From assembly GCA_030141585.1 (NCBI GenBank), contig JAQIFP010000020.1, forward strand, positions 6,405 to 61,547: DNA of 55,143 bases. The letters are read 5' to 3'. The translations under genes and the position numbers were made by a program. Source of the stretch: Ophryocystis elektroscirrha (taxonomy: Eukaryota; Apicomplexa; Conoidasida; Neogregarinorida; Ophryocystidae). The notes beneath the pieces are model-generated. The model was not told the origin of the DNA and made no database searches. It saw nothing but the letters and a program-made list of their open reading frames with translations. How positions within the stretch are numbered: the first letter of the stretch is position 1; each line of letters opens with the position of its first letter. Below are positions 1-14,282 of this stretch, one piece after another.

Positions 1-344
1 TATATATATATATACCAGCATACTTAAATAATTTAATAAACTTAAATAGCAAGTTTTATTAACTTTATATATAGACATTTACGTACTACACAAAAATATA
101 TAAAATATTTATTTATATATGTTATAAATATATATATATATATATATATATGAATGTATATTTAAATATACATATATATGTATATATGTGTGCATATGTA
201 TATATAATAAATCGTGGTAAAAGAATAAAGCTGTTTTTATGTATTAGAGTAATATTTAATAATTTTTATAGTTATTTATTATAAGAATTATACAATGCAT
301 TATATAGACTAGTAAGTTTAATTTGCAAGATCCTTTAAGTATAG
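1..344. other. AT-rich non-coding stretch, probably intron of the FAM135-like gene
   Basis: Almost pure A/T with (TA)n tracts. No open frame of coding character is seen. It ends with tttaagtatag directly before the first recognisable exon, which is why I read it as intron. Confidence 0.5.
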
Positions 345-1276
345 TTTATTGTGTCAGAAACATCCTATTTACTACAATGCCTATATAACCAACAGTTGCA
401 TCATTATTGGAAACTTGCAATATATCCTGAAATTTGCTACGACGTTTTAGACTTGACACAGCCAACAAATGTCATATTTGATGAATGCTTTAGAATTTTG
501 GTAAAAACTTTCAATTATCAACCATTTGTAGGACGATTATCGTAACCTCAATTATGAAAAACTTAAAAGTTTTTTACCCATAACTGACATGTTTTTACTG
601 TCTAATCTTGAGGCTCAACCGTTACTGCTTGAACAAAAATATAGCTCAGAAAATTCACTGAAACCAAGCAGAATGATCAATAATAAAGGTCTTCATTTAT
701 TTGTTCTAGTTCACGGATTTCAAGGTAATTTATAGTTTAAATATATTTTGATCTATATGGATACTAAGCTGTAAATGTCACATGTGACATATATATATAT
801 ATATAAATATAAATATAGATAACTAACTTATATACGTATAATCTCTTTTATATACCCAAGGTTTTGTCTATATGTTCTTTAATGCAATTATAATAAGCTA
901 TATCAATTTTTTAAGTATATATATTCAGTATTATAACTATTATTCCAATAGATATTATATGTTAAATATTAAATATTATATATATAAATAATAAGCATTA
1001 AATATTATATATTAAATTATAATATTGATAAATTAAAATATTATATTAATTTACATAATAAGTTTTGTGAGAATTAAGTTTTATTTTTACGTATACTCTA
1101 TATTTAAAGTTGCTTTATCCTAGGAAATTCCTATGACATGAGACTGATCAGAAATACTATAGCACTTTCTTATCCTGAAGCCTTATTTTTATGCTCATCT
1201 ATCAATGAAGAAGACACTAATATTTGCATTGGGCAGATGGGAAAAAAACTAGCTTTGGTACTCCAAACATATAAAC

Positions 1277-1313
<37 letters not shown>

Positions 1314-3299
1314 GAATCAATCATGCATTTGTAATTCTATCTATATATACGTATAAAGTCAGATGAAGTTATAAATAAGTTAATAATTACCCAACTTACA
1401 AATGAAAATAAACATTTGTGGTTTAGAAAATAATTGTTTTCAAAATATATCATATATGAACATATACACAGTTTAAATAAACATTCTAATAGTTTATTTA
1501 TTTTTACTACTATTCATCATTTATGTAAATGCATACACACATAATAAATTCTTACAACGCATACTTAAGCATGTTATGAAATTTATTAGACTTGGATACC
1601 TTTAATATTATATTTAAATTACATTTTTGAGTATACACAGATTAACAATTAATATTGTTCTTTTTTAATCTTATAAATGTAGGAAGTTGTTCAACATATC
1701 GAGGAATGGTGTTCGGGGGATGTACTTGGTAGACTTTCATTCATATGTCATTCTTTGGGAGGAATTATTGGTGATAATTTGTATAGCTAAATTATCAAAT
1801 TTGCAGCTAGAGCAGCACTACCTCATTTAACTCAATTTTGGCCTAAATTTTATACATACATATCTTTTTCGTCTCCTCATCTTGGTTATATGTTTACATC
1901 CAATATTTTTGTGGATGCAGGTATAATAAATATATACAAATTGTATTTAATTATATATTTATACAATAAATTATACATTATGAAAACCAATATATATTAG
2001 AAAAATTCTTTAATTAGCCTATTTAATATATATCCAAAATGCATAATTATATACTCATTTACCTTTGTTTTATCTATTAGTATTTATTAATAGAAAGAAT
2101 ATATATTTATTGTTATATTGATAGATATACTAAAATTATACTATTAATTATATTATTGATAATATATCATTAGTAATATATATACATATATATATATATA
2201 TACATATATGTACTTATCTGTATTATATTTAACTCTAATCAGGAATGTGGGTTATGAAGAAATGGAAGAATAGTTTGTCTCTAAAGCAATTAACATTAAA
2301 GTGAGCTCAACATTTTACACAAATAATTTATAACTTCATTATACAATAAAAATAAAAAAGAAACTATTTACCTACGATACATGATGACGTGTTTGTCGAT
2401 ATTATTATTTTAATACTATGATTAAACTTTTAATAATTAACCATGTAAATAAAACAATTTATTTTTTTTTTATATATAATCAATTAACAAAATGTATATA
2501 TATATATGTATATATTGATGCATATGTGTGTATATTGTAAAAAAAAAAAAAAGGTTTAGTTTTTTCATTGAGTATATATTTCAGCGATCATAAAGTTATT
2601 CCTCAAACATTTCTGTATCAACTTGCTGCTAATTCTGAAGCATTTGGTCAATTTAAGCATATTTGCTTGATATCCAGCAATCAAGATTTATATGTACCGT
2701 TCAGTTCAGCGCGTATTGAGATAACTTACAAACAATTTTCGGATATAAAGTAAAAAATAGATTTCAATAATGTGAATAAAAAAAAAAAAAAAAGTGCGAT
2801 ACTATAGATATTAATTTTTCTGTATTTTAGATGAGAATACTGATACTTCATTTCTTATACGTAGTTAATTGTAACTATTACTATAAATATACACAACAGA
2901 TTATAGAATTAATATGCGCTTTAAGTATTTTATAATATAAATTAAAAAAGATGTCTTGCTATATAATTACTTATATAAATTTTTGAAATAAGTTATGCTT
3001 AGTTTTATGTATTCATTTTAATAAATAAAAGTAATTAGCAAATTATAATTTTTAATTCTTCATTAGCATGGGCGCAGTTTACAAAGAAATGGCAACAAAC
3101 TGCTTACAGTATGTGAAACTCCACCAGTTAAAACGTTTAACTGCAAATTTGAAAATGATAGAAAAGTAGGTATACAATTGCTAAATAATTCTTCAGAAAT
3201 TTTGATGCATTTATTGGTCGTGCAGCACATATACAGTTTTTAGAAAATTATACTTTATTGAAAATGTTAGTTGATTCTTATCCTTTTTATTTTGCTTAA
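345..3299 (+). CDS. FAM135-like serine hydrolase (DUF676 lipase fold), 5' end missing
   Basis: Nine exons can be joined in frame: 345-500, 532-724, 1124-1257, 1683-1770, 1807-1920, 2243-2300, 2585-2749, 3067-3165 and 3197-3299 (about 369 residues). The C-terminal lipase-like domain follows the animal FAM135 order: LHLFVLVHGFQG, the nucleophile elbow FICHSLGG (Ser at 1752-1754), FSSPHLGY, VDAGMWVMKKWK, PQTFLYQLA, DLYVPFSSARIE and IGRAAHIQ with the likely catalytic His. The elbow has Cys where the family has Gly (GHSLG). FAM135 proteins are alpha/beta-hydrolases of poorly known substrate. Introns at 501-531, 1771-1806 and 3166-3196 are only 31, 36 and 31 nt. Nothing upstream of 345 looks coding, and the sequence before it ends in AG, so earlier exons probably lie left of the window. 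The family call is strong; the first exon boundary is inferred. Confidence 0.85.
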
Positions 3300-3485
3300 T
3301 GTGTGTATATGTTTTTATGTATATATAAAAAAAAAAGGAAAGAAATTGAATTTTTTAGGAACTTTTTTTTTTTACGCTTATAAACAAAATTTTTTTTTTT
3401 TTCTGATTAAGTTGTAATAATCATCAACAATTTTTTAATTATTGCTCTAAAATGAATAATTAATATATGATGATTCATAGAATTG

Positions 3486-4289
3486 ATGGCACCAGTAAAG
3501 AAAAACCGTGTGTGGAACTTTTCTATTGAACTACCCAATCGAACAAATGCTTCGGATCAAACCATTAGTGATATAGTACGCAAAATTACTTACGATAACC
3601 ATAAAAAACTAAAAGAAGCAACTGAATTAGAGCTAGAAACTAATTTAAAAGGTACTTTTTTTTTTTTTTTTTAAATTACTTAGCCAAATCCGCTTTATGT
3701 TGGCAAAAACTTAAATTTGCTCCTCCCGCTACCAATGAAAACTATGAAAACAGACTAGAGACGTTACTTAAGCTGGAAAAAAAAAAAACGGACCTACGTG
3801 ATGAGTTACATACTAAAATGTTGGAGGTATATATATACTATAACTTTATATAATTATATTATATTATTATACTATTATTATATTATTGTATGTAGCCATA
3901 TATTTTATATAAATTAATGACTATAAATTACATTAATGTGAATTTTGTATATATACGTGGTTAGCGCGTATATATTGAAACTTCTATACCTGTCTTAAAC
4001 ACATCAGAGATTATATTAGGTTATGAAAAATAAGGATAATCAAAGCGAAGATATAAAGTCGTTTAAAAAGCCAAAAAATGACATTATTGATAAAAATATT
4101 GAAAAAGTAGTGGAAAAATTTTCAGATTTGTCTCCAATTGAATCTGTTCCAAAAAACGCTGAAACGCCTCTCAAAGAAAACAAGAAACAATTTGAAGACC
4201 TAATACTTGAAGACATCCAATCTGAATATTTTTGGCGTCAAAATTTTGACGATTTATTGAATTACTTTTTACAAAATTCGAGTCAGTAA
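3486..4289 (+). CDS. Unrecognised basic, helix-rich protein
   Basis: Three exons (3486-3651, 3684-3826, 4020-4289) join to 192 residues. It opens MAPVKKNRVWNFSIELP, has a charged central part (ENRLETLLKLEKKKTDLRDE) that looks like a short coiled coil, and ends in an acidic, aromatic tail (EYFWRQNFDDLLNYFLQ). The first intron, 3652-3683, is 32 nt and nearly all T. I chose the ATG at 3486 because there is no in-frame ATG further up before a stop. No signal peptide or membrane segment is visible. I do not recognise a family. It lies in tandem behind the FAM135 gene and faces DNAJC8. The third exon start (4020) is the least certain junction. Confidence 0.6.
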
Positions 4290-4661
4290 AATATAATCAA
4301 ACAAAGCATACATAAATATTAAAAAAATAATTAAATGAGATTTGATAAAAATTATTATGATATAAAAGCAAATCAATCTATCATTTAAAACTACCAAAAT
4401 TTATAAAAAAAATTTATGTTATTTTATTAAAAATTATGGTAAATTACCACAATAATATGTTTGAAGTTATTATACTTAGAAAGAAAAAAAAAAAAAAAAA
4501 GTTATAATACCCGTGCAATGTAAATTATACACAGCAGCACTGTGAACATGTAGAAAAAATGCTTTATATGTAATCTAAACAGCAAAAATGTACACGATGT
4601 ACTCAATTAATCTATGAAACTTTGAACTTTTCGAAAAAACAAAAAATATACAGACAATAAT
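4290..4661. other. Convergent spacer with homopolymers
   Basis: About 370 bp between two converging 3' ends. It holds A and T runs and a 17-18 A tract near 4484-4500. I see no gene. Confidence 0.5.
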
Positions 4662-6422
4662 TCACCGCCAAGTTTGCTTATAACTTTCATCAATCCCCTT
4701 AGGTTTTGATGGTGCTTTTTTATCAGACGTCTTGCGTTCCTCACGTTTGTGACTAATCGGTTTGAATGATGAAGTTTTGAATCTTTTTGCTTGTATATCT
4801 AACTATAATATATACAATCAAAATAATATAAATATTAGAAATATAAATAATTCATAGAATAATAAAAAACTACCAATAGAGAATATAATAGGTTATACAA
4901 TTAATAGTTAAATAAATAATGTTTTATATATAACCAAATTCAATCTTTATATATCACATAAGCTTTACTTAAAATTATATATATATAAATTACTTTAAAA
5001 TCTCTCCAATCTTCAACCCTGGCATCCCTGGTTTCTTCCCACTTCTTTTTTTCTTCCTGTTTAGCTTTTTCTTCTTGCTGCACAAGTTCGTCATTCTAAA
5101 AAAAAAAAAAAAGATTAAATACTTGTCATTTACTTTTTTTCCCCATTCGTCATTCGCTTTGCGGCATCTTTCAGCATATTCAGCGTTTTCTTTTTTTTCT
5201 TGAATAAGTTTTTCACACATTTCATTAATTGATTTGCGCAATGTTTCATCATCAACAGGAGTTATTTTTTCCCGGGCTATAGTTTTTAATCGATTCTGAG
5301 AGTTGATTTCTGATAAAACTTTTTCTTTTGCTTCCTCATGTACAGCACGAAATGCTTCAACAATTTCTGGTTTTTGCAGTTCCTTATGAGCACTATTTAC
5401 AACTAAAGTTACACATAACTAAATAAATTGAATTTTACTGTCAAAAGCTTCTTTTGCACGAGGATGTTTACATTTATCAGGATGGATCAATAGAGATAAC
5501 TAAAAAAAAAAAAAAAAAATTAGATGCTATATGCGTAGAGATATAGAAAATTTAATAAATTGAAGCATGTTTTAATTATACTGAATATATGGTAGTTCAA
5601 TTAGTAACTTTAATTATGTTGCATACAAAAATCTAAAAATAACGACTTATTTTCTTTAAATAAATATTAAAAAAATATACATATATATATATATATATAC
5701 CTTTAAGTAAATTGAAAGAATATCTTATTTACGGTGATAATATAAATTATACAGTGAACAGACAATGAATCTGATAGATATATACAAATGAACACAATTA
5801 TGAATCAGATAATAAATATATAATTTATATAAAAAATACTGCCCTATAATTTAATTAAATAAAATTATGGAATTATTAAATTATTATATTATATTTATCT
5901 GTATTTGTACTAAATTGAATACAAAGAAAACTAATATTTATAAAAATATGAATATATATATATATATATATATCAAATTATTTTATATAAATATTTTACA
6001 AACAACTTATTATTGATATAACAGTGAGTATAGATTACCTTCTTATAAGCCTTTCGAACATCTTGCTCATTAGCATCCACAGATATACCCAAAATTTCAA
6101 AGGAGTTATTGAAAAATTGGTTTGTAACACGTTCGACTTCTTCCTCCGATGTGCCATATTTCAAAATAATAGTAGATTCTTCTCGAGGCTTATTGGTATT
6201 GTTAACAAATCGACTTTTTCCATCCGCATACAAAAACCCTGGTAAACCTTTACCAGCGTTTCGAAATCTGGATTTTTTCGCTGCATACTCGCCTAAATCT
6301 TCAACATCAAAATCAAATGATGCCATAAAATCGGCAAGCTGCGCATCCAGATTTTCTTCTTCACTTTTATTTTTTGAATTTAACTCTTCATGGGCAACTT
6401 GGCTATTAACAAACTGCGTCAT
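4662..6422 (-). CDS. DNAJC8: DNAJC8-like J-domain protein (spliceosome-associated)
   Basis: Five exons: 6422-6039, 5499-5439, 5402-5134, 5095-4994, 4802-4662, giving 318 residues. The J domain starts at FEILGISVDANEQDVRKAYK and carries the HPD triad in LLIHPDKCKHPRAKEAFD. After it come a charged helical region and the signature WEETRDARVEDWRDFK, which matches the end of human DNAJC8 (ESRDGRVDSWRNF). The HPD motif stimulates Hsp70 ATPase; DNAJC8 (SPF31) purifies with spliceosomes. The N-terminal arm before the J domain is about 110 residues, longer than the human one. Intron 5438-5403 is 36 nt and the first intron, inside the J domain, is about 540 nt. The start is the first ATG of the open frame. 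Confidence 0.88.
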
Positions 6423-6718
6423 AGAACATCACATTTCATTAATAACTCAAATTGGTTTTTCGGTTAAATTTATTCAATTAAATGTCCAAATAACTGCCAA
6501 ACAGATAATTTTTATCAAAATGTTTGATGATTTATTAAATTTGTGATTTAGCAAATTATTCATTTATACATATAATAAAACATTTTTTATTTAATTTTAT
6601 TGCGATTAACAAACATAGCAAGAAGTTTTGTAAAAATTGTTAAAAAATGTTAAATAATGAGTTGGATAATAATATGATACAGCGATTGTTCAGAAAATAA
6701 TATAAGAAAAAAATAATT

Positions 6719-7195
6719 TTACACTTTTGTACAGTTACACCATTTTTGTACATTTTTTGCAATTTTTTTGGCGACTCCAGGCTCTGGAAAGAAATTGCCT
6801 TGAGGTTTTTCTTCTAGATCCATTAAAGCAAGTTCTTCAGCTATAGGAATATGGTAAGACGGCACAACCTAATAACGTAGTGGATTAACACTATTCTTAC
6901 TTGTATACGAGTAGTCTTATAACTCTCCGGAGTATCAACTATAACATTCACATTTTTATCAATATCAGCAAAGTAACACAAATCAGGGGTTAAAAATCTG
7001 TTATTCTCCGTGTAATAGCAGTCGGCTGAAACAACTTTAGCATTTCTAATACGTGGATCGGTTATATCCATTCCAGGAGGCAAATGTAAGCTCTTAACTT
7101 TTAAAGGCATGGTAAATAATAAATCCTGCATATTATAACACATATATACATATATATATGATGATAGTAAATATTGTACCAATTATATTTAGTCT

Positions 7196-7251
<56 letters not shown>

Positions 7252-7604
7252 TAAACATGTTTTTTAATTGTATCAATAAATACACATATGTGTATAATTA
7301 ATTTATAGTTATATTTTGCTCATTTTTATATACATAAAATGTTATGTATATTATCATAAGTTAATATAATACTTTGAATGTATTTTTTTATTCCATTCAT
7401 ACTATTTAATGTAAATATGTTTAATTGCAAAGAATTATTATAAATATTGCTTCCATACTATTTTTATATATATAGTAAATATATTACCTCTAATAAATTA
7501 TTCATTTCCTCCTCTGAACTAACAACGATTGGATTAAAGACCTCTGTAGTCTCATTGAAAGCTTTTATTGCGCTTTCGAAGTGTAAGTTTCCAAATCCCG
7601 ACAT
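6719..7604 (-). CDS. Unrecognised small conserved-looking protein
   Basis: Three exons (7604-7488, 7125-6901, 6868-6719) join to 163 residues, opening MSGFGNLHFESAIKAFN. Notable stretches are LHLPPGMDITDPRIRNAKV, CYYTENNRFLTPDLCYFADI and NFFPEPGVAKKIAKNVQKW, followed by a C-terminal CNCTKV. Low-complexity sequence is absent, so it is probably a folded, conserved protein, but I cannot assign a family. It sits about 110 bp downstream of the phenylalanyl-tRNA synthetase stop on the same strand. The 32-nt intron 6900-6869 is typical for this genome. The start is the ATG at 7602-7604. Confidence 0.6.
7199..7246. repeat. (TA)n microsatellite
   Basis: Uninterrupted ta dinucleotides in the first intron of the unrecognised gene at 6719-7604. 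Confidence 0.9.
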
Positions 7605-7712
7605 CAAAGTAATAAACTTAAAATAATAAAAGAAATTATAAATTTATGCACGTAGAAATATTGTGATTATTTCTTATAATATAAAAATCATATTAAACAA
7701 AAAAAAAAAAAG

Positions 7713-11092
<3,380 letters not shown>

Positions 11093-11116
11093 TATAGGCA
11101 CGTTCTGTAAATGCTA

Positions 11117-11118
<2 letters not shown>

Positions 11119-11173
<55 letters not shown>
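11119..11173. repeat. (TA)n microsatellite upstream of FARSA
   Basis: Long uninterrupted ta run just upstream of the FARSA start, probably in its 5' flank. The open frame it creates is repeat translation and not a gene. Confidence 0.9.
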
Positions 11174-11179
<6 letters not shown>

Positions 11180-11639
11180 CCTTTGTATATAGATCTTTTT
11201 TGGTGGATATATATATGTTTGAGCAGAATGATAAAGACTATATATAATAAGTTATATACATATATGGATTTCAAAAATCATGTGAGTAGTACAATGTGCT
11301 TATATGCCTTAATAAAATTTTACTCCTATAGTATATATATATATGCCTTAACTGCATACACATATATTTGAACAAAAATCACATAGGCGAACATTTGAGT
11401 ATCGTTCAGATAGTCACTTTATATGATTTATTAAAATCTATAGAAAAATCCACCGCCGTTATTGTAGCAACATGATTTGTTACATTAAGGACTTATTTTT
11501 TTTTCTTCTGTAATTTTAGCATCATTAGTTTCTAGTTTTTTCTTATATGTTACAAAGTATATTGACAAGTATTTTACAAAGTTCCAAATATATACACAGA
11601 ATTAAGAAACATGCAAATATAATGACTAACAAATTAAAG
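11174..11639. other. Spacer between FARSA and the snoRNA candidate
   Basis: Mixed AT-rich sequence with a slightly GC-richer patch around 11445-11490. No coding frame or second RNA could be supported. Confidence 0.4.
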
Positions 11640-11744
11640 CAAAGACTTATAATCAGGGCAAGGATGATTTGTTTTTCTTCAAACTATTATCTTAAAAGAT
11701 AAGAGCTTCAGAACGTCCGTATCGTTATCATCATATAATCTTTG
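11640..11744 (-). ncRNA. Box C/D snoRNA candidate
   Basis: On the minus strand the ends CAAAGATTATA and TATAAGTCTTTG pair to form a closing stem of 11 bp with one bulged base. Directly inside are a C box TGATGA (11733-11728) and a D box CTGA (11656-11653). An internal CTGA at 11711-11708 can serve as D', preceded by the GC-richer guide-like stretch ACGATACGGACGTT. The stretch before D is CAAATCATCCTTGCC. This box order, the stem and the length of about 105 nt are those of a 2'-O-methylation guide. It lies in the spacer between FARSA and MAF1, so it would be independently transcribed. I could not assign rRNA targets, and the C' box is degenerate. Confidence 0.7.
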
Positions 11745-12038
11745 ATAATATTAAACTTGATTACTTTAAGAAAATACGTAACTTTTAAATGTAATTATAT
11801 ACCAGAGTATATGTAAATATACACTTTAGTCTTTTTACAAATAAATTATACAATAATAATAATAAAAATTTTATTATTTATTTTTATATATTTTTTTTTA
11901 TAAATTTTGTAAAAAATGATATGTCTGACGTACCACATGCAAAAATATATATAAATAAATATTACTAAAATATAAATGTGTACAATTAAAAATCGAATCA
12001 AGAATACATAAATAAAACTCATTTGATAAGACAAAAAA

Positions 12039-13922
12039 TTAAAAGCAATCTAGTTGACTATCTACACTATATAACTCAGATGAAGAATCTGAAAAATTTT
12101 ATTAGTGTATAATTGATACTTACAGGTATGGTTGGATGTTTCCGTATTATAACTATCTTCGTCGTAATAATCCAAAATGACATTAGATGGTTTTCTATAA
12201 ATGAGACACGTGAACTTATGACATAACATTTATTAAATTTATTAATAAACAGTTATAAATAATGCACACTTAGCTATTTAATCATGTAAGTAATCCCCTA
12301 TAGATAAATACCATATAAATAACATAGATAATAATTTATACACAAAACATAAGATGAGTAATGTTTTTATTATATATGCTGATATTACATTTTTGTTAAC
12401 ATGTTATATATTATATTAATTAAACTATGAGTATATCCCTTACAGCTTTGTCATACAAAAGAAAAATAAGATCTTATTATTTTTAGAATCAACAAAAAAA
12501 TAGTTGAAACTAAATAGACAACCTTCTTCGTCTAAATAAGGATCAGCATCAACGTTCCCCTCAGTATTACTGTAACTGTATATTGAGACTTCATTTAGGT
12601 TAATAGCATTCTGAAAACGCGTAGTAGCATACTAAATTATTTATTATATATATATATATACATATAATTTTGCTGTGTTTGCAATTTTTCACATAAATTA
12701 GACTCGAATTTATAAAAAGTGTATTTTATATACAAAATTAAATATATAAAAAGAATTTCATGTATTATGTTAAATTTTAATTCATATTAAAAAAATTAAT
12801 ATGATATATTTAGTATGCTTAACTTAAAAATTAAGAATATTATTATATGTATTAATTAAGCTTTAAATCTAAAATTTTTAAATAAATTAGTTTATATTAA
12901 TATTCACAAACATATTATTGAATGTATATTTGTCTGATTTTGAAAATTAAAATAAATAAATTAATTACATGAAGATATTTTGCATATATGGTATTTTTGC
13001 AGATAACTTTAAACTACACATAGTTATGATAAAAAAATTTATAAGGAATTATATAATCAGATATACAATAACAATAAAGACAACGCACATATATAGATAT
13101 ATTTCAATATAAAACGATTTGTTACCCTATTTATCCATCCTATATTACTTTTATGGCAAACCAAAGGTCTTGAAGAAAACCGGGAATAGTAGTTTCGACT
13201 AAAAAGGATAAATGATAATTTATTGCGGCATATACAGTATTGACATCCTCAACGTAATGGAATACATCAGGCATAACAGCAGTAAAATCATAATGCGGGA
13301 AACATACATTCATAGTTGTCATAATTTGTAATAGTAACTTTTTACGGCATTCATGCGACTTCCAGAAAGATTTTTTTTTTTTTTTTATTTCATTCACTTT
13401 TTGTTTTTCTACTAAATCCTTACAACATTCTTCAGGTATATCCTGGTTCACTTGTATATCACTTGTTACTGTGTTGGTCAGACTTTTTTTTTTTTCTTTT
13501 TTTTTTTCTTCTTTGGTACAATCTTGTTCATTTATTTCTTTTACTTCACAATTTATCTGTTTCACATTATTAGTGTCGTTGATATCTTCTTTTACTGTTT
13601 CATTGTCATCTTTTAAGCTAGTTTCTGAGTTTTCTTTATAATTTGTTTCCTCTTTGCTAGAATCTTCGTGTGTATCTTCTAAATTATTACTATCAAATGA
13701 ATTTTTTGAAGGGTTTGTTCTAGGATTTTTATAACTGTGTCCGCACGAATTATCACTTTTTTTTAATTTCTTTTTTTCGGGCTGCAAAGCTTCGTCAGAA
13801 TATTTGCAATTTAAAGAAGTGCAGAATAATTCAAGCCGTCCCGTTAGTATTCTATCGCCCACATCTAATCCATTCAATAAAACAGAAAGTCGTGACAAAT
13901 AAGGGTTTTCAATAAAATGCAT
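12039..13922 (-). CDS. MAF1: MAF1, repressor of RNA polymerase III
   Basis: Four exons: 13922-13149, 12610-12444, 12194-12124, 12088-12039, giving 353 residues. The start MHFIENPYLSRLSVLLNGLD and DRILTGRLELFCTSLNCKYS match the first conserved box of MAF1. The second box is LLLQIMTTMNVCFPHYDFTA followed by VNTVYAAINYHLS. The third, SIYSYSNTEGNVDADPYLDE and FSFNYFFVDSKNNKILFFF, matches the human IYSYNPDLDSDPFGED...FNYFFYNKRLKRIVFF. MAF1 binds Pol III and shuts down tRNA transcription under stress. Between boxes one and two lies a linker of about 110 residues rich in Lys, Asn and Glu. Homopolymer A runs there may hide sequencing slips. The first intron is 538 nt, the last 35 nt. Confidence 0.92.
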
Positions 13923-14282
13923 CCCACATACTCATTAAACACATAATCAATGCTATTGATAATCAGTCTTTGTGCCTATTTGATATTTATTTATATAAAT
14001 TCTTTATGCATCTATTTCTTTTTTTTCTTTTTTTTTTTCTATTTTATTTATATAATTAGTGTATTCGGTATATGATAGTAAACACAAAGCAAAAAATAGA
14101 GATTTTAAAATATAATTGATTGAGGATAAACTATATATATAGAAATCTATTAAGTATAAACTTGCTAGTACAATTTTTCCCCAGTATGTATTTGGGATGA
14201 TAAATATTCAATCCTATAGAAGGTTGCTGTTTATAACAGTCAAAAAAAAAAGGGCATTATAAATAAGATAAAATAATTTAAT
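13923..14282. promoter_or_regulatory. Divergent spacer between MAF1 and PIG-M
   Basis: About 360 bp between two divergent start codons, so it must hold both promoters. I see AT-rich sequence and T runs but no element I could name. Confidence 0.4.

Noticed and set aside
2301..2584. C box-like ATGATGA at about 2391 in a FAM135 intron
   Set aside because: No D box CTGA and no closing stem downstream inside the intron.
6109..6546. 145-codon plus-strand frame opposite DNAJC8
   Set aside because: It is antisense to the DNAJC8 first exon, which carries clear family homology.
6719..6736. C-terminal CTKV of the unrecognised gene as a CaaX prenylation signal
   Set aside because: Lys at the a2 position is a poor fit for farnesyl or geranylgeranyl transferase; no other support.
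11585..11625. Possible U6 snRNA (acag followed by atgcaaat and atgac)
   Set aside because: The near-invariant ACAGAGA and AGC motifs and the flanking helices are not present; resemblance is only in spacing.
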